Shown: in pieces, positions 8,886-17,554 of the stretch
Layout: each line of letters opens with the position of its first letter
How positions within the stretch are numbered: the stretch's first letter is position 1
Assembly (NCBI GenBank): GCA_019423635.1
Contig: JAHZBA010000002.1
Span: forward strand, 92,091-156,090
DNA from: Clostridiales bacterium
Lineage (GTDB): Bacteria > Bacillota > Clostridia > Oscillospirales > Oscillospiraceae
Reading direction: 5' to 3'
Length of the DNA stretch: 64,000 bases
The notes under the pieces: generated by a model
Seen by the model: only the letters and a program-made list of their open reading frames with translations
Databases searched by the model: none
Told to the model about the DNA's origin: nothing
Translations under genes and position numbers: made by a program

Positions 8886-8944
8886 GGCCCGGCAGTGCCG
8901 GGCCGCATGGACGATAAAGCGTCCGGGCTCTGCCCGGACGCTTT
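8886..8944. terminator. Double hairpin between convergent genes
   Basis: Two perfect stems: 8 bp (8886-8893 with 8897-8904) and 13 bp (8916-8928 with 8932-8944), each with a three-base loop, between the ends of the PAP2 gene and lgt. Only weak T-runs follow (CGGTTTATTC rightward), but position and strength suggest a transcription end for the PAP2 gene. Confidence 0.6.
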
Positions 8945-8948
8945 CGGT

Positions 8949-9977
8949 TTATTCTCTTTGCATCCCGCTGTCCTCCGGGGCGGGCTCCAGCTTCTCCGCC
9001 GCACTCTCCCCGTCCTGCGACGGGGTCTCCTCCGCCTCCGGCTCCTCCGCCAGGGAGGCAGCCGCCTCGGCGTCCGCGGCCTCCGGGGCCAGCTTCTGCC
9101 GGGCGATCTGGTTGACCAGCAAGCCGTCGGCGGTGCGCTTTTTGATGCGGATATTGTAGAACAGCATGAAGGCCGCAATGGCCGCCATCACCAGGCTCAG
9201 GGCCTGGGACACCCGGATGGGCTCGCCCAGGAACGTCCAGCCGAAGAGGTAGAGGCTGTCGGTCCGCAGTCCCTCCACCCAGGTTCGGCCCAGGCCGTAC
9301 CAGAGGAAGTAAAACCAGGTGTTCTCCCCGTCGAACCGCCGCCCCTTGGACACCACCAGCAGCAAAAGCAGCAGCCCCACCAGATTCCACAGGCTCTCAT
9401 AGAGGAAGGTGGGGTGCACCTCAATGGACTGCTCCGCGCTGACCCACAGCCGCATCCGCCAGGGCAGGTCCGTGAGGCCCCCGAAGGCCTCCCGATTGAT
9501 GAAGTTGGCCCAGCGGCCGATGATCTGGCCCAGCAGCAATCCCAGCACCGCCAGATCCGTCATGGCGGCAAAGCGCAGCTTCTTCACCCGGGTATAGACC
9601 AGAACCGTCAGCGCCCCGGCGATCACCGTGCCGTAGATGGCAAGCCCGCCGTCCCAGATGGCGACGATCCGGCCCCAGTCCAGTCCGCCGTCTGCCGTGC
9701 GGTAGAGATCCAGGTAGAAAATCACATAGTAGATCCGGGAGCCCAGGATGCAGCAGGGCACCGCCCACAGGACGAAGTCCAGCACATTGTCCTCCGTGAG
9801 GCCGTAGTGCCTGGCCTGCTTCATGGCCAGCAGCAAGCCCGCCAGCATGGCCGCCGCCAGGATGATCCCATACCAGTAGATTCCGTGGCCCACGTGGACG
9901 GCAATGGGATCGGGGTTGAAGGACCAGTCTCCGAAGAGGCCGGGAAAGCTGATGGGCATGTTTTTCAGTGCGCTCAA
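8949..9977 (-). CDS. lgt: Prolipoprotein diacylglyceryl transferase
   Basis: A 342-residue membrane enzyme that transfers diacylglycerol from phosphatidylglycerol to the lipobox cysteine of prolipoproteins. Visible features are seven or so membrane helices, Arg81 (GSRIYYV), GGLAIYG near 110-116 and the Lgt signature GRWANFINREAFGG at 154-167 (Ala where Gly is common in GNF). The last 60 residues form an acidic Ala/Glu-rich extension beyond the usual core. It is the third gene after the two M16 peptidase genes, 15 bases downstream. Several lipoproteins in this window would be its substrates. Confidence 0.95.
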   Translation of the reverse strand: MSALKNMPISFPGLFGDWSFNPDPIAVHVGHGIYWYGIILAAAMLAGLLLAMKQARHYGLTEDNVLDFVLWAVPCCILGSRIYYVIFYLDLYRTADGGLDWGRIVAIWDGGLAIYGTVIAGALTVLVYTRVKKLRFAAMTDLAVLGLLLGQIIGRWANFINREAFGGLTDLPWRMRLWVSAEQSIEVHPTFLYESLWNLVGLLLLLLVVSKGRRFDGENTWFYFLWYGLGRTWVEGLRTDSLYLFGWTFLGEPIRVSQALSLVMAAIAAFMLFYNIRIKKRTADGLLVNQIARQKLAPEAADAEAAASLAEEPEAEETPSQDGESAAEKLEPAPEDSGMQRE

Positions 9978-9992
9978 ACCGCTCTCCCTCCC

Positions 9993-11252
9993 TTATCGCG
10001 GGGTAATCTCACTGAGGACCCGCCGGTCCTCCCGCAGATTCTCTCCCAGGAACACCGCCACGTCCTCTCTGGTAATCGTCTCAAACACCTGGGGGAAGCG
10101 GAAGGGGTCGTAGCCGTTGAAATAGCCCTCCGTCAGCGACACGGCGATGTTCTCAAAGGAGTTCAGGCCCCGCAGGTGTCCGCCGAAGGCCGCCCGCCGC
10201 ACCTGCTGGTAGAAGGCCTCGTCCACGCCCTCTTTGGAGAGGCGCTCCGCCTCCCGCTGAATCTCCGCCGCCACGGCCCTGGCGTCCTTGCTGTCGCCGC
10301 CGGCATAGAGATACGCCGCGCCGGGCAGCATCTCAAACTCCCCGCCGAAGCTTGCGTTGATGAGTCCCCGGTCATAGAGCCGGTGATACAGGGGGCTGGA
10401 CTCCCCCAGCAAAATGTCGCAGGCCATGTCCCCCAGCAACGCCGTGCGCAGGTAGTCCCCCTGTGCGGGGCGGCACTTGTAGCCCGTCAGGAACTGGGGG
10501 CAGGACACCTCCATGGCAAGGCTCGTCTCCCGGCACGCCACCTCCTCCGGCTCCTCCCCGTAATCCCGGGGGATCTCCGGTCCGCCCTCTCTGGGCAGGA
10601 CCTGCCGGGCGATGTCCGCCACGTGGACGGCGTCCACGTCCCCCACCACGGTCAAAATCATGTTGGAGGGGGTGTAGAAGGCCCGGTGGCAGTCATACAG
10701 CGTCTTTGCGGTGATGTGGGAGATGCTCTCCACGGTGCCGGCAATGGAGGTCCGGACGGGGCTGGCCTGATAGAGGGCCTGCATCATCCTGGTATAGATC
10801 TGCCAGTCGGGGTTGTCCTCAATCATGCGGATCTCCTGGCCGATGATCCCCTGCTCCTTGGCCACGCTCTCGGCCGTAAAGTAGGGCACAGAGACGAAGG
10901 AGAGCAGGATCTTCAGATTCTCCTCAAAGTGATCCGTGGAGTCGAAATAGTAGCCCGTCATGGCGTTGGAGGTGAAGGCATTGGGCTCCGCGCCGTTTTG
11001 GGCCAGCTGCTGCAGGGCGTTGCCCTCCTTCGTGTCAAACATCTTGTGCTCCAGGTAGTGGGCGATGCCCGCCGGGGTGTCCAGCCACTGCCCGCCCAGC
11101 TGGAAGCGGGTGTCCATGCCGCCGTAGCGGACGGCAAAGAAGGCATACTTCTTGGTGTAGCCTGGCTTGGGCACCACTGAGATCTGAAGGCCGTTGGGCA
11201 GCGTCTCCCGGCAGACGGACTCGCCCAGGCGCTCGTAAAAGGTCTGTTTCAT
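9993..11252 (-). CDS. M16-family zinc peptidase (YmfH-like, active partner)
   Basis: A 419-residue pitrilysin-family peptidase. The inverted zinc motif HYLEH is at 65-69, with a Glu about 75 residues later (EQGIIGQE) as the likely third ligand. This gene is the catalytic member of a YmfF/YmfH-type pair; such pairs form a clamshell in which the other subunit lacks the metal site. It overlaps the upstream M16 gene by ATGA, so the two are coupled and probably form a heterodimer. The substrate is unknown. Cytoplasmic, since no signal peptide is seen. Confidence 0.9.
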   Translation of the reverse strand: MKQTFYERLGESVCRETLPNGLQISVVPKPGYTKKYAFFAVRYGGMDTRFQLGGQWLDTPAGIAHYLEHKMFDTKEGNALQQLAQNGAEPNAFTSNAMTGYYFDSTDHFEENLKILLSFVSVPYFTAESVAKEQGIIGQEIRMIEDNPDWQIYTRMMQALYQASPVRTSIAGTVESISHITAKTLYDCHRAFYTPSNMILTVVGDVDAVHVADIARQVLPREGGPEIPRDYGEEPEEVACRETSLAMEVSCPQFLTGYKCRPAQGDYLRTALLGDMACDILLGESSPLYHRLYDRGLINASFGGEFEMLPGAAYLYAGGDSKDARAVAAEIQREAERLSKEGVDEAFYQQVRRAAFGGHLRGLNSFENIAVSLTEGYFNGYDPFRFPQVFETITREDVAVFLGENLREDRRVLSEITPR

Positions 11253-12517
11253 TCCGCCGCCTCCTCTCCCCGCAGGAAATACACCGTGTCCAGCCGGACC
11301 GTCTCCATGGCCCGGCAGATCCGCTCCTTCGTCACCTGCCGCACCTGCTCCGCCAGCTCCTCCGGCGTCTCCTGCTGGCCGGTGGCCGCCTGGCCCAGAT
11401 AGAAATTCTCCAGCTTGCCCTGGGAGTCCCCCATGGAGGCGTAGGCGTTCAGCAGGGTGCTCCGGGCGCCCTCCAGCTCCCAGTCCTCCAAGTCCCCCCG
11501 CTGCACCGCCGCCAGCTGGGCCAAAATCTCGTCATAGGCCTTTTGATAGTTCTCAAACTCAATGCCGGAGGAGACGGTGATGAGCCCCTTCTGCCGGTGG
11601 TAGAGGGAGGAGGCGTAGTAGCACAGCGACAGCTTCTCCCGCACGTTCATAAAGAGCTTGGAGTTGCTGCTGCCGCCAAACAGGGTATTGCCCATCAGCA
11701 GCGCGGCGTAGTCCTCGCTTCCGCAGGCAAAGCCCATGCCCAGCTTCCCCTGGGTCACGTCCAGCGTCTCCTCCACCTCCAGCACCTCCGTCCGGGCGGG
11801 ATGGGGCTGATGCCGGGCAATCCCCTGCACATTCTCCCGGGGCAGGGACGCCAGGGCCGCCTGCACCGCCCGCTCCACCCGGTCCCTGGGGGCGCTGCCG
11901 CTGTAGAGGAGCTCCAGCCGGGCCGAGGCAATCAGCGCCTGGTACTGGGCGTACAGCTTCTGGGGCTGGATGCTCTCCGCGTCCGCCTCATCGCCCAGGC
12001 GGGACACGCCGTAGGGCTCCCCGGCGCACATCTCCCGCAGAAGGCGGCTGTCGGCATAGTCCCGCTTGTCGTTGAGGATGCTGCGGATGGCGTCAATCAA
12101 ATTCTGCTTCTCGCTTTCAAAATAGCTGCCGACGAACCGGCCCCGCTCCGTCACCGGATTGCAGATCAGCTCCCCCAGCAGCTCCGCCGCGGGCTCCAAC
12201 AGCTTCTCCCCGCCGGGGGCCAGTCGGTCGTCAATGAGGCTGGCCACAAAGCCGACGCACTGGTTCTCCCCCTTTTTGCGGACAGTGCAGTCAATCCGGG
12301 CGCCGTACAGCATGTCCAGCCGCGCGGAGAGGCTCTCCATGTCCGGGCAGGACACGGTGCCCCGCCGCAGCAGAGCCGGCAGCAGGGCGCAGGCCGAGGC
12401 CGTCTCCCGCCGCAACGGCGTGACAAACTGGGCGGAGAGCAGGCTGGTTTTAAATTTTCGGGCCGGCAGGCAGGTGAGGTACACGCCCTCCGCCAGCTTC
12501 GTTCTGGTCGCTTCCAA
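11249..12517 (-). CDS. M16-family peptidase-like protein (YmfF-like, inactive partner)
   Basis: A 422-residue M16-like protein with no HxxEH; the equivalent region has only Leu/Arg-rich helices, so it should be non-catalytic and help bind substrate for its neighbour. TTG at 12517 is chosen as start: AAAGGAG ends seven bases before it, and a sigma-A promoter (12555-12583) lies where a longer reading from an upstream ATG would otherwise have coding sequence. First gene of the M16-M16-lgt operon. Confidence 0.82.
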   Translation of the reverse strand: MEATRTKLAEGVYLTCLPARKFKTSLLSAQFVTPLRRETASACALLPALLRRGTVSCPDMESLSARLDMLYGARIDCTVRKKGENQCVGFVASLIDDRLAPGGEKLLEPAAELLGELICNPVTERGRFVGSYFESEKQNLIDAIRSILNDKRDYADSRLLREMCAGEPYGVSRLGDEADAESIQPQKLYAQYQALIASARLELLYSGSAPRDRVERAVQAALASLPRENVQGIARHQPHPARTEVLEVEETLDVTQGKLGMGFACGSEDYAALLMGNTLFGGSSNSKLFMNVREKLSLCYYASSLYHRQKGLITVSSGIEFENYQKAYDEILAQLAAVQRGDLEDWELEGARSTLLNAYASMGDSQGKLENFYLGQAATGQQETPEELAEQVRQVTKERICRAMETVRLDTVYFLRGEEAAE

Positions 12518-12554
12518 AAGCTCACTCCTTTTCCGTGAATCACAATGTTTTTCT

Positions 12555-12583
12555 ATTATAGTATATCTCTTCCCATAATTCAA
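12555..12583 (-). promoter_or_regulatory. Promoter of M16-M16-lgt operon
   Basis: On the minus strand: TTGAAT, 17 bases, TATAAT, inside an AT-rich patch. The predicted transcript starts near 12548, about 30 bases before the TTG start codon. Confidence 0.75.
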
Positions 12584-12685
12584 ATTCTTTTTCTTTGCGG
12601 CAAAAAAACGGTCTGCTCCGGAGGCACGGAGCGGCGGGAAAAATGGGGCCCGGCAGGGAGGAAACGGCCCAAGCCCCGACGGCCC

Positions 12686-13708
12686 TCACGTCCTCTCCCC
12701 GGCGGCAGGCGGCTCTGCCCCGGCATCTCCCGCTTCCGCCGCCAGCACCCGCAGGAGATTCTCCCGCGCCACCAGCGCCCGCTCCCGCGCCGTCATGCCC
12801 AGGCGCTCCAGGCAGCGGAAAAAATTCCCCGCCTGGCCGGCGTCCTCAATCCCCCGGGCGCTGTCGTTGTCAGGGGGGCCCATGTAGCCGCAGAAGTCAA
12901 ACCCGCAGGCCACATGCTCAATTCCCATGACGTCCGCCATGTGGGCGGCGTGGCGGGCCAGGGTCTCGACGCTCTGGAGCCGGGGATCGGCGTGGACAAA
13001 GCCGTGGTAGCTGTTGACCCCCGCCACGCCGCCGGTGTCCCGGATGGCCCGCAGCTGCTCGTCCGTCAGGTTCCGCCGGACATCGCACAGCTTCCGGCAG
13101 TTGGAGTGGGAGGCCACAACCGGCCCCCGGGCCAGCTTCATAACATCCCGGAAGCCGCCGTCGTTCAAATGGGACACGTCCACCACCATGCCCAGCTCCT
13201 GCATCCGGCGCACGGCCTGCTTCCCCAGGTCCGTCAGGCCGGAGTAGGGATCGCCGCCGCTGCCGGTGGCCAGCAGATTCTCCTCGTTCCAGGTCAGCGT
13301 CCCCAGCCGTGCGCCATTGCGCCGGTACCACTCCAGCCCCCGGAGGTCCCCTCCGATGGCCGCCATGCCCTCCACCGCCAGGAAAACGTAGAGCTTCCCC
13401 TCCGCCCTGACCGTCTCCGCCTCCGCCGCCGTGCGGACCAGCCGCAGGGCCGGCGTCTCCAGGAGCTCGTCGGAGAGGGCCGTCATCATCTGCCACGTCC
13501 GCTCCAGGGCCGCCGCCGGGTCCTTCCAGGGCGTGGACTCCCAGAAGGTCTCTCCGTGGGCCGTGCTGGTCCACAATGCCAGCACCAGGCCCTCCACGCC
13601 GCCCCGGCGCAGCTGGGGCAGGTGGACGCGCTCCAGCACCCGGGTCTCGCCTGCAAGACGGCGCCGGGTCACGTCGTAGAGAAGATCAGAATGTCCGTCC
13701 AAGATCAT
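12686..13708 (-). CDS. Membrane-type dipeptidase (renal dipeptidase family, M19)
   Basis: A 340-residue amidohydrolase-fold dipeptidase. The zinc residues are visible: GHSD at the N-terminus (H6, D8), the bridging Glu in FLAVEGMA, SHLND and SHSN histidines, and GFDFCGY as the late Asp motif. It likely hydrolyses dipeptides, perhaps including D-amino-acid forms, in the cytoplasm (no signal peptide). AAAGGAG lies eight bases before the ATG at 13708. It has its own promoter and is divergent from the small-gene group at 13841. Confidence 0.92.
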   Translation of the reverse strand: MILDGHSDLLYDVTRRRLAGETRVLERVHLPQLRRGGVEGLVLALWTSTAHGETFWESTPWKDPAAALERTWQMMTALSDELLETPALRLVRTAAEAETVRAEGKLYVFLAVEGMAAIGGDLRGLEWYRRNGARLGTLTWNEENLLATGSGGDPYSGLTDLGKQAVRRMQELGMVVDVSHLNDGGFRDVMKLARGPVVASHSNCRKLCDVRRNLTDEQLRAIRDTGGVAGVNSYHGFVHADPRLQSVETLARHAAHMADVMGIEHVACGFDFCGYMGPPDNDSARGIEDAGQAGNFFRCLERLGMTARERALVARENLLRVLAAEAGDAGAEPPAAGERT

Positions 13709-13747
13709 ACATACTGCTCCTTTCGCCTTGGCCGCTTCGTTACCCCC

Positions 13748-13776
13748 AGTATAGCCCTCTTCCGCCGTCAGGGCAA
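13748..13776 (-). promoter_or_regulatory. Promoter of dipeptidase gene
   Basis: Minus strand TTGCCC, 17 bases, TATACT, 40 bases before the dipeptidase start. Its -35 box lies only eight bases from the -35 box of the opposite promoter. Confidence 0.6.
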
Positions 13777-13783
13777 GCAGCCA

Positions 13784-13812
13784 TTGCCTGATCTCACTCC
13801 ATATGGTATGAT
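13784..13812 (+). promoter_or_regulatory. Promoter of small unknown genes 13841-15077
   Basis: TTGCCT, 17 bases, TATGAT, about 29 bases before the start at 13841, back to back with the dipeptidase promoter. Confidence 0.6.
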
Positions 13813-13840
13813 AACGTACAGGAAAGGATGTGACGGGGTC

Positions 13841-14296
13841 ATGCCGCAAACGCTTCACGACGACGACCGGATCACCATGACGCTTCTGGGACGAAAGACG
13901 GAACTGACCGTCCTCCTGACCGGGGAGAGCCGCTTTGACGAGGACGGCGGCGACCAGGAGGGAGGCCCCCTGAACGAGGCGGAGACCGCCCTTGTGGGCT
14001 GGCTCACGGAGGAGGCGGACCTCTCCGGCCTCCCATCCGCCCTCACCGCCTACTGCAATCAACTCTATCAGGGCACCGGCCGGCCCCAGATCACCGAGGC
14101 GGATCTGGAATCCGAGGTATCCCTCACCCATATCGCCCTGAACCTGGGCGGGGTCTGCCAGTCTCTGGACGGGGGCCTTGTCTACCCGGACATCGCCCTT
14201 CTGGGTGAGTGCGCCTGTGACCCGGAGCACGGTCTGTGCGCCGGCTTCCGGGGTCGGAACTTCCTGGGCATCGGCCTGCAGGACTGGATTCTTTAA
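13841..14296 (+). CDS. Conserved small protein of unknown function
   Basis: A 151-residue acidic soluble protein. I do not recognise the family with confidence. It has an N-terminal beta-rich section, a Gly/Asp/Glu loop near residue 40, an Ala/Glu helix, and a Cys-containing C-terminal part (ECACDPEHGLCAGF) ending LGIGLQDWIL. The design recalls small DUF6985/DUF2262-like proteins found in toxin-immunity or accessory gene sets, but this is a guess. AGGAAAGG precedes the ATG with a long spacing of about 12. Two further small unknown genes follow closely. Confidence 0.7.
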   Translation: MPQTLHDDDRITMTLLGRKTELTVLLTGESRFDEDGGDQEGGPLNEAETALVGWLTEEADLSGLPSALTAYCNQLYQGTGRPQITEADLESEVSLTHIALNLGGVCQSLDGGLVYPDIALLGECACDPEHGLCAGFRGRNFLGIGLQDWIL

Positions 14297-14314
14297 AAGA
14301 GGGGGTGTCGTTCC

Positions 14315-14647
14315 ATGGACATTGACGTCACCTTGAACATCCACTACTCCGCGCCCAGGGCGGTCTGGGACCGGCTGGGGGAGCTGTACCGGCAGATGCC
14401 CGGCTGGGCGGCGGCCCACGGGGAACACGGCTGCGCCTGGACGGGGCAGTGGTTCGGCACGGCGGAGGACCCCCAGCACCTCACCGCCAGCGTGGAGCCC
14501 GGCGGCCTCCAGCTCTACGGGGAGCTGCCGGAGGCGGTGTGGACGAAGTGGATCACCCTCTTCAAGGACCGGGCCGGAGCGCTCCTGGGCTATGAGATCG
14601 GAGAGCCGGAAGAGGGCTATGACTTTCGGTATTACGACGAGGAGTGA
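14315..14647 (+). CDS. Small unknown protein
   Basis: A 110-residue protein rich in Trp and Tyr (seven Trp), with no signal peptide or membrane segment. No known motif is recognised. GAGGGGGTGTCG precedes the ATG. It starts 18 bases after the previous gene and ends seven bases before the next, so the three form one operon. Its length, acidity and aromatic content suggest a small binding domain, without more specific evidence. Confidence 0.7.
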   Translation: MDIDVTLNIHYSAPRAVWDRLGELYRQMPGWAAAHGEHGCAWTGQWFGTAEDPQHLTASVEPGGLQLYGELPEAVWTKWITLFKDRAGALLGYEIGEPEEGYDFRYYDEE

Positions 14648-14654
14648 TTACAGA

Positions 14655-15077
14655 ATGTATCAGTGCAGATACGGCATCAAGCTGAAAAGCACCGCGGCGG
14701 ACGCAGCTGTGCTGAAGCTGCTGCGAAAGCATTTTCCCGACGCCTCGCTGGCAGAGCTGCGGACGGCCGTCCAAACCCACGCTTACCTCTACCTGTCCGA
14801 CCGGGAGAAATACCGCGCGGACGGCCTGCATCGCCTCGCCGGGCTCCTGCGGGCCTTCGATCAGGCAGGGCTGGAGACGGAGCTCTTTGAGGAACAGCGG
14901 GATACCCCGGCCCCCTGGCGGGCGGAGCCCCTGAGCCGGGAGCTCTTCCAGAATCTCCTCCGGCGCTCCCGGGAGATCCGGAGGGAAGTGCTGACGGATA
15001 TGGAGCGGGAAGCGACGGGGACCGTCTCGCCGGAGGCTCTGGCGGACATCGAGCAGGTGCTGGCGGAGGAGACGTAG
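14655..15077 (+). CDS. Small unknown protein
   Basis: A 140-residue, mostly helical, charged protein beginning MYQCRYGIKLKS, with an ADAAVLKLLRKHFP segment and a long Arg/Glu-rich C-terminal helix region. I recognise no family. ATG at 14655 is chosen because GAGGAG lies within the end of the preceding gene about ten bases upstream; an upstream in-frame ATG would overlap that gene extensively. Last of the three-gene set transcribed from the promoter at 13784. Confidence 0.68.
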   Translation: MYQCRYGIKLKSTAADAAVLKLLRKHFPDASLAELRTAVQTHAYLYLSDREKYRADGLHRLAGLLRAFDQAGLETELFEEQRDTPAPWRAEPLSRELFQNLLRRSREIRREVLTDMEREATGTVSPEALADIEQVLAEET

Positions 15078-15139
15078 GGGAGAGGTTCCCCTTCCCGGCA
15101 CCGGAGCTCCATTATTTTTTCTTTTCGCGCAATTTACCC

Positions 15140-15168
15140 TTGACTTTTCCGCCGGAATCCTGTAAACT
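15140..15168 (+). promoter_or_regulatory. Sigma-A promoter of ylxM-ffh operon
   Basis: TTGACT, 17-base spacer, TAAACT, followed by a leader of about 40 bases with AGAAAGGAG before the ylxM start. One of the best matches to consensus in the window. Confidence 0.85.
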
Positions 15169-15212
15169 AGTTCAAGTTGTAAAGGCCGCTTGCTTTACAG
15201 AAAGGAGTTCCC

Positions 15213-15578
15213 ATGAAGAATCAGACCTACCGCATGACCATGCTCTTTGATTTTTACGGGGAGCTTCTCACGGACCGGCAGCGGGAATTCTTCGACCTCT
15301 ACTACAATGAGGACCTGTCCCTGGCGGAGATTGCCGAAAACGCGGGCATCTCCCGGCAGGGCGTCCGGGATGTGATTGTCCGGGCGGAGGCCGCCATGCA
15401 GGAGGTGGAGGACAAGACCGGCATCATCAAGCGGTTCGAGGCTCAGCGGCCCCATCTCAGCGCCATCTCGGAGGCCGCCGCGGAGATCCGGACCCTCAAT
15501 CAGCTCCAGCACGCGGACAAGCGCCTCCAGGAGCTGGCGGAGCGGATCGGCCGGGAAGCCGACGCGTTAAAGGATTGA
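15213..15578 (+). CDS. ylxM: YlxM-family DNA-binding protein (UPF0122)
   Basis: A 121-residue protein with a sigma-70 region 4-like helix-turn-helix (LSLAEIAENAGISRQGVRDVI, about residues 31-52) and a long C-terminal helical tail. YlxM proteins lie directly upstream of ffh across Firmicutes and can stimulate or modulate the SRP GTPases. Here ffh follows after four bases, so they are co-transcribed from the promoter at 15140. AGAAAGGAG precedes the ATG. Confidence 0.93.
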   Translation: MKNQTYRMTMLFDFYGELLTDRQREFFDLYYNEDLSLAEIAENAGISRQGVRDVIVRAEAAMQEVEDKTGIIKRFEAQRPHLSAISEAAAEIRTLNQLQHADKRLQELAERIGREADALKD

Positions 15579-15582
15579 GACT

Positions 15583-16938
15583 ATGGCATTTGAAGGACTC
15601 TCTGAAAAGTTAAACGCCACATTCAAGCGCCTGCGGGGCAAGGGCCGCCTGACGGAAAACGACGTCCGGGAGGCCATGCGGGAGGTCCGTCTGGCCCTGC
15701 TGGAGGCCGACGTCAGCTACAAGGTGGTCAAGGACTTTGTGGCCAAGGTCACGGAGCGGGCCATCGGGTCCGACGTGCTGGACAGCCTGACTCCCGCCCA
15801 GCAGGTCATCAAGATCGTCAACGAGGAACTGACGGGACTCATGGGCGGCGCCGGGGCCAAGCTGGCCATGGCCAACAACGGGCCCACCATTGTCATGATG
15901 GTGGGACTCCAGGGCGCCGGCAAGACCACCACCACGGCAAAGCTTGCGGGTCTGTTCCGCCGCCAGCAGTCCAGGCGGCCGCTGCTGGCCGCCTGCGACG
16001 TCTACCGCCCTGCCGCCATTGAGCAGCTGAAGGTGGTGGGCGGCCAGTTGGACCTCCCGGTCTTTGAGGAGGGCCAGGGAGACCCGGTGAGGATTGCGGA
16101 AGACGCCATCCGCCACGCCAGGGACCATGGCAGCGACATGGTGTTTTTGGACACCGCCGGCCGGCTCCATGTGGACGAGACGCTGATGGACGAGCTGAAG
16201 CGGATGAAGGCCGCCGTCCACCCTCATGAAATCCTGTTAGTGGTGGACGCCATGACGGGCCAGGACGCGGTGAACGCCGCCGCGGCCTTTGACGAGGCCC
16301 TGGGCATTGACGGGGTCATCCTCACCAAGCTGGACGGCGACGCCCGAGGGGGCGCGGCGCTTTCGATCCGGGCGGTCACCGGCAAGCCCATCAAGTTCGT
16401 GGGCACCGGCGAGAAGCTGGATATGATTGAGCCCTTCCACCCGGACCGGATGGCCTCCCGAATCCTGGGCATGGGAGACATGCTCTCCTTCATCGAAAAA
16501 GCCGAGGCAGCCTACGACCAGAAGCAGGCCGCCAAGCTGGAGGAGAAGCTCCGGAAGAACCGCTTCACCCTCCAGGACTACTACGACCAGCTCCAGCAGC
16601 TGCGGGGCATGGGGGATCTGAGCCAGCTGGTGGGCATGATGCCGGGAAACCTGGGAAAACAGCTCCAGGGAGCCAGCATTGACGAAAAGCAGATGGCTCA
16701 CACGGAGGCCATCATTCTCTCCATGACCCCCCTGGAGCGGGAGAACCCCCAGATCCTGAACGCCAGCCGCAAGCGCCGCATTGCCGCCGGCTGCGGCCTG
16801 GAGGTGGTGGATGTGAACCGCCTTTTAAAGCAGTTCGACGCCATGCAGCAGATGGTCAAACAGTTCTCCAAGGGCCGTATCCCCGGAATGCCCGGCGGCC
16901 GGATGCACGGCTTCGGGCGGAAGAAGCGGTTCAAATAA
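15583..16938 (+). CDS. ffh: Signal recognition particle protein Ffh
   Basis: A 451-residue SRP54 homologue. N domain (1-90), G domain with P-loop GLQGAGKT at 108-115, DTAGR and TKLDGDARGG, and a C-terminal M domain with the Met/Gly-rich signal-peptide-binding and RNA-binding segments (MPGNLGKQL, GMPGGRMHGFGRKKRF). It binds 4.5S RNA and signal sequences on ribosomes and docks with FtsY at the membrane. Full length, no oddities. A two-hairpin repeat (16949-16996) separates it from rpsP. Confidence 0.98.
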   Translation: MAFEGLSEKLNATFKRLRGKGRLTENDVREAMREVRLALLEADVSYKVVKDFVAKVTERAIGSDVLDSLTPAQQVIKIVNEELTGLMGGAGAKLAMANNGPTIVMMVGLQGAGKTTTTAKLAGLFRRQQSRRPLLAACDVYRPAAIEQLKVVGGQLDLPVFEEGQGDPVRIAEDAIRHARDHGSDMVFLDTAGRLHVDETLMDELKRMKAAVHPHEILLVVDAMTGQDAVNAAAAFDEALGIDGVILTKLDGDARGGAALSIRAVTGKPIKFVGTGEKLDMIEPFHPDRMASRILGMGDMLSFIEKAEAAYDQKQAAKLEEKLRKNRFTLQDYYDQLQQLRGMGDLSQLVGMMPGNLGKQLQGASIDEKQMAHTEAIILSMTPLERENPQILNASRKRRIAAGCGLEVVDVNRLLKQFDAMQQMVKQFSKGRIPGMPGGRMHGFGRKKRFK

Positions 16939-16948
16939 AAAGCTTCGT

Positions 16949-16996
16949 CCACCTTTTCAAAGGTGGCGGGGGGTGCAGGGGGAAGAACCCCCTGCA
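16949..16996. repeat. Two-hairpin dispersed repeat, copy A
   Basis: First hairpin CCACCTTT/AAAGGTGG (16949-16966), then a G-rich link and a second hairpin TGCAGGGGG/CCCCCTGCA (16974-16996). The same architecture and nearly the same bases recur at 63175-63223. It lies between ffh and rpsP and could partly terminate or process the transcript. Confidence 0.7.
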
Positions 16997-17061
16997 AGGA
17001 AGATTTCAACCTTTCAGGTGAAATATAAATTGAATTTTATGATTTTTGGAGGTACACAATC

Positions 17062-17301
17062 ATGGTAAAAATCAGACTGCGCCGCATGGGCGCCAAGAAG
17101 GCTCCCTTCTATCGGGTAGTTGTCGCCGATTCCCGCTTCCCCCGGGACGGCCGGTTCATCGAGGAGATCGGCACCTACAACCCCTGCGTCTCCCCCGCGG
17201 AGATCAAGATCGACACCGAGCGCGCCGCCGCCTGGATCAAGTCCGGCGCCCAGCCCACAGATACGGTCAGAGCTCTGCTGAAAAAAGTGGAAGTCCTCTG
17301 A
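17062..17301 (+). CDS. rpsP: 30S ribosomal protein S16
   Basis: A 79-residue protein starting MVKIRLRRMGAKKAPFY, followed by RVVVADSRFPRDGRFIEEIG, the S16 signature. It is at the short end of the normal length. GGAGG lies ten bases before the ATG. KhpA follows after 16 bases. Confidence 0.98.
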   Translation: MVKIRLRRMGAKKAPFYRVVVADSRFPRDGRFIEEIGTYNPCVSPAEIKIDTERAAAWIKSGAQPTDTVRALLKKVEVL

Positions 17302-17317
17302 TCCCGGAGGACCGCAA

Positions 17318-17548
17318 ATGAAGGACTTGCTGCTCTACATCGCCAGGAACCTGGTGGACAATCCTGACGCCGTCTCCGTCACGGAGGTCCCCGGCGAGCA
17401 GGAGCTGACGCTGGAGCTGCGTGTCGCCCCCGACGACATGGGCAAGGTCATCGGCCGTCAGGGCCGGATTGCCAAGGAGATCCGGACCGTGATCCGCTCT
17501 TATGCTCAGCGCACCGGCACCAAGGTTTCCGTCGATATCGTAGACTGA
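17318..17548 (+). CDS. khpA: KH-domain RNA-binding protein KhpA (YlqC)
   Basis: A 76-residue single type II KH domain with the GxxG loop in GKVIGRQGRIAKEIR (about residues 48-62). KhpA pairs with KhpB in Firmicutes and affects cell division and small-RNA metabolism. Its position directly after rpsP is the standard one. The usual next gene rimM is displaced about 670 bases by an inserted gene and a repeat. Confidence 0.95.
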   Translation: MKDLLLYIARNLVDNPDAVSVTEVPGEQELTLELRVAPDDMGKVIGRQGRIAKEIRTVIRSYAQRTGTKVSVDIVD

Positions 17549-17554
17549 ACGAAG

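Noticed and set aside
8895..11180. Plus-strand frame of over 700 codons opposite lgt and the M16 gene
   Set aside because: Antisense shadow; both minus-strand genes have complete catalytic motifs and coupled starts.
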